Shown here piece after piece: positions 63,054-64,000 of a DNA stretch of 64,000 bases. Below the pieces are notes generated by a model. It was given only the letters and a program-made list of their open reading frames with translations. It ran no database searches and had not been told where the DNA came from. The position numbers and the translations under genes are program-made. Within the stretch, counting starts at the first letter, position 1, and every line of letters starts with the position of its first letter. Source of the DNA: Azorinus chamasolen (Eukaryota; Mollusca; Bivalvia; Cardiida; Solecurtidae); NCBI GenBank assembly GCA_963576725.1, contig OY755236.1:63462636-63526635 (forward strand). Reading direction: 5' to 3'.

Positions 63054-63593
63054 AAACAACGAAATCTGTTTGTGAATCACAATGTCCCTGATATGACGTT
63101 TGATGTATGACCTTTACCTTAATAGATCACCCCGAAAAATGTTCGCCTCCATAAGTTTCACATGCATGCCAAGTTTGAAGGATGTATGTCGAAGACGACA
63201 AAATTATCACCAATCTAAATTTGACCCGTAATTTGACACTTTACCATTATGTATGACATTGACCTTAAAAGGTCACTACTAAAACATTCGCCTCCATAAG
63301 TTGCAAATGCATGCCAAGTTTGAGGGATGTATTTTGAATGGTGACAAATGCATCACCAATCTAAATTTGACCAGTAATTTGACATTTGACCTTGATGTAT
63401 GAACTTGATCTTGATATGTCGCCCCTAAATAGTTTTGCCTCTATAAATTGCATATGCGTGCTACGTTTGAAGTATGTATGTGCAATAGCTATAACATTGT
63501 CGCCAATGTTGAAGTTGGGAACAAAACAAACAGACAATGAAAAAACAAAATATTCCCCCCCCCCCCTTTGATGGGGGAGGGGGGGCAGCATAA
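63054..63593 (-). mobile_element. HTR-B-like element, minus strand
   Basis: On the minus strand it starts with TATGCTGCCCCCCC / GGGGGG, a poly-G stretch, GTTTTTTCATTGTCTGTTTG, then monomers with 'tgcatgccaagtttgagg' on the plus strand and 'gaccttgatgtatgaac'. It ends with the complement of CATTGTGATTCACAAACAG and TTGTTTT, a diverged HTR-B tail (TGTTTcacAAACA, CTTGTTT). Confidence 0.65.
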
Positions 63594-64000
63594 TAATGCC
63601 ACTATTAAGATATTGATACATGTACTCTGTTATTGTTACAATTTTGAATGTCTGTGATGATGATTTTGATTGTCTGAAAATGATTTTGAATGTGGGTGAT
63701 AGTGATTTTGAATGGCGGTGATAATGATTTTTCAATCATTTATGATATTTAACATTATGATTACAGTACTTTTGTGATAAATATGTGCTTAGTTAATTAA
63801 TGAAATTGAAAAAAACAACACCTAGTTGATATTTCTGAGAAAATTGTGATCATTTAAATGTTAACAAGGCGCAAACTAACTATGATGATATTATCTGAAA
63901 TGCTGAAAGAAGAGTTTCTTGACATAATTCGTTATAAGGTACAATTTATTGATCTAAAATAATATATCATTAAACTGTTGTGCATAACCATTATATTTAT
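63594..64000. other. no feature recognised
   Basis: A short degenerate repeat 'gatgatgattttgattgtc' / 'atagtgattttgaatggcg' near 63650-63735, otherwise nothing. Confidence 0.4.

Overview
The window reads as genomic DNA of a bivalve mollusc, probably a heterodont clam. This is judged from AT-rich intronic DNA full of the tandem-repeat-bearing, non-autonomous elements and palindromic MITEs I associate with clams; the species cannot be named from sequence alone. One host gene runs left to right across about 44 kb. Six exons (A-F, 5999-49786, + strand) are supported by clean AG/GT borders, consistent reading phases and Cys-rich extracellular domain content: two exons of an unassigned extracellular segment, three symmetrical phase 1-1 exons each coding one six-cysteine GCC2/GCC3 (ephrin-receptor-like) module, and one PAN/Apple-like exon. 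They total about 1.17 kb of coding sequence, so roughly 97% of the gene span seen here is intron. The first and last exons of the gene lie outside the window or were not found.

The introns and 3' flank are mostly mobile DNA. The dominant class is a set of at least ten sequence families, called HTR (hairpin-tandem-repeat) elements here. They share one plan but not one sequence: (1) a 5' hairpin placed right after a T-tract; (2) a TATTGT-like word and a (GTCCGTC)n/(GTCTGTC)n tract; (3) tandem monomers of about 100-190 bp; (4) the outer arm of the 5' hairpin again, inverted, near the 3' end; (5) a second, unrelated hairpin; (6) a CTTGTT or CTAGTT tail. They insert into each other's T-tracts. At 23744-31706 they are nested four deep (E > A > I > D and C). 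At 9837-12086, 13219-15431, 872-3488 and 50910-60235 there are two- or three-level nests, and neighbouring monomers keep the uninterrupted target, so borders can be read to a few bases.

Other layers are TTAA-flanked, CCC...GGG-ended palindromic MITEs (piggyBac-like), TA-flanked CAGT-ended MITEs (pogo/Tigger-like, including a 1146-bp element with an exact empty site nearby), a hAT-like 1.57-kb element, a Tc1-like transposase remnant at the left edge, a decayed reverse transcriptase at 8.6-9.5 kb, a tRNA-like SINE head at 45.6 kb, and minisatellites grown from MITE pieces (6.5-6.9 and 34.2-35.4 kb).

The right third contains a nearly intact DIRS-type tyrosine-recombinase retrotransposon (53408-60149): inverted terminal repeats, an internal complementary region, a Gag-like ORF with an SR-rich domain, an RT-RNase H-methyltransferase-like ORF, and a tyrosine recombinase frame broken at a 15-G run. 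It sits inside a tandem monomer of an HTR element, and neighbouring monomers show the empty site.
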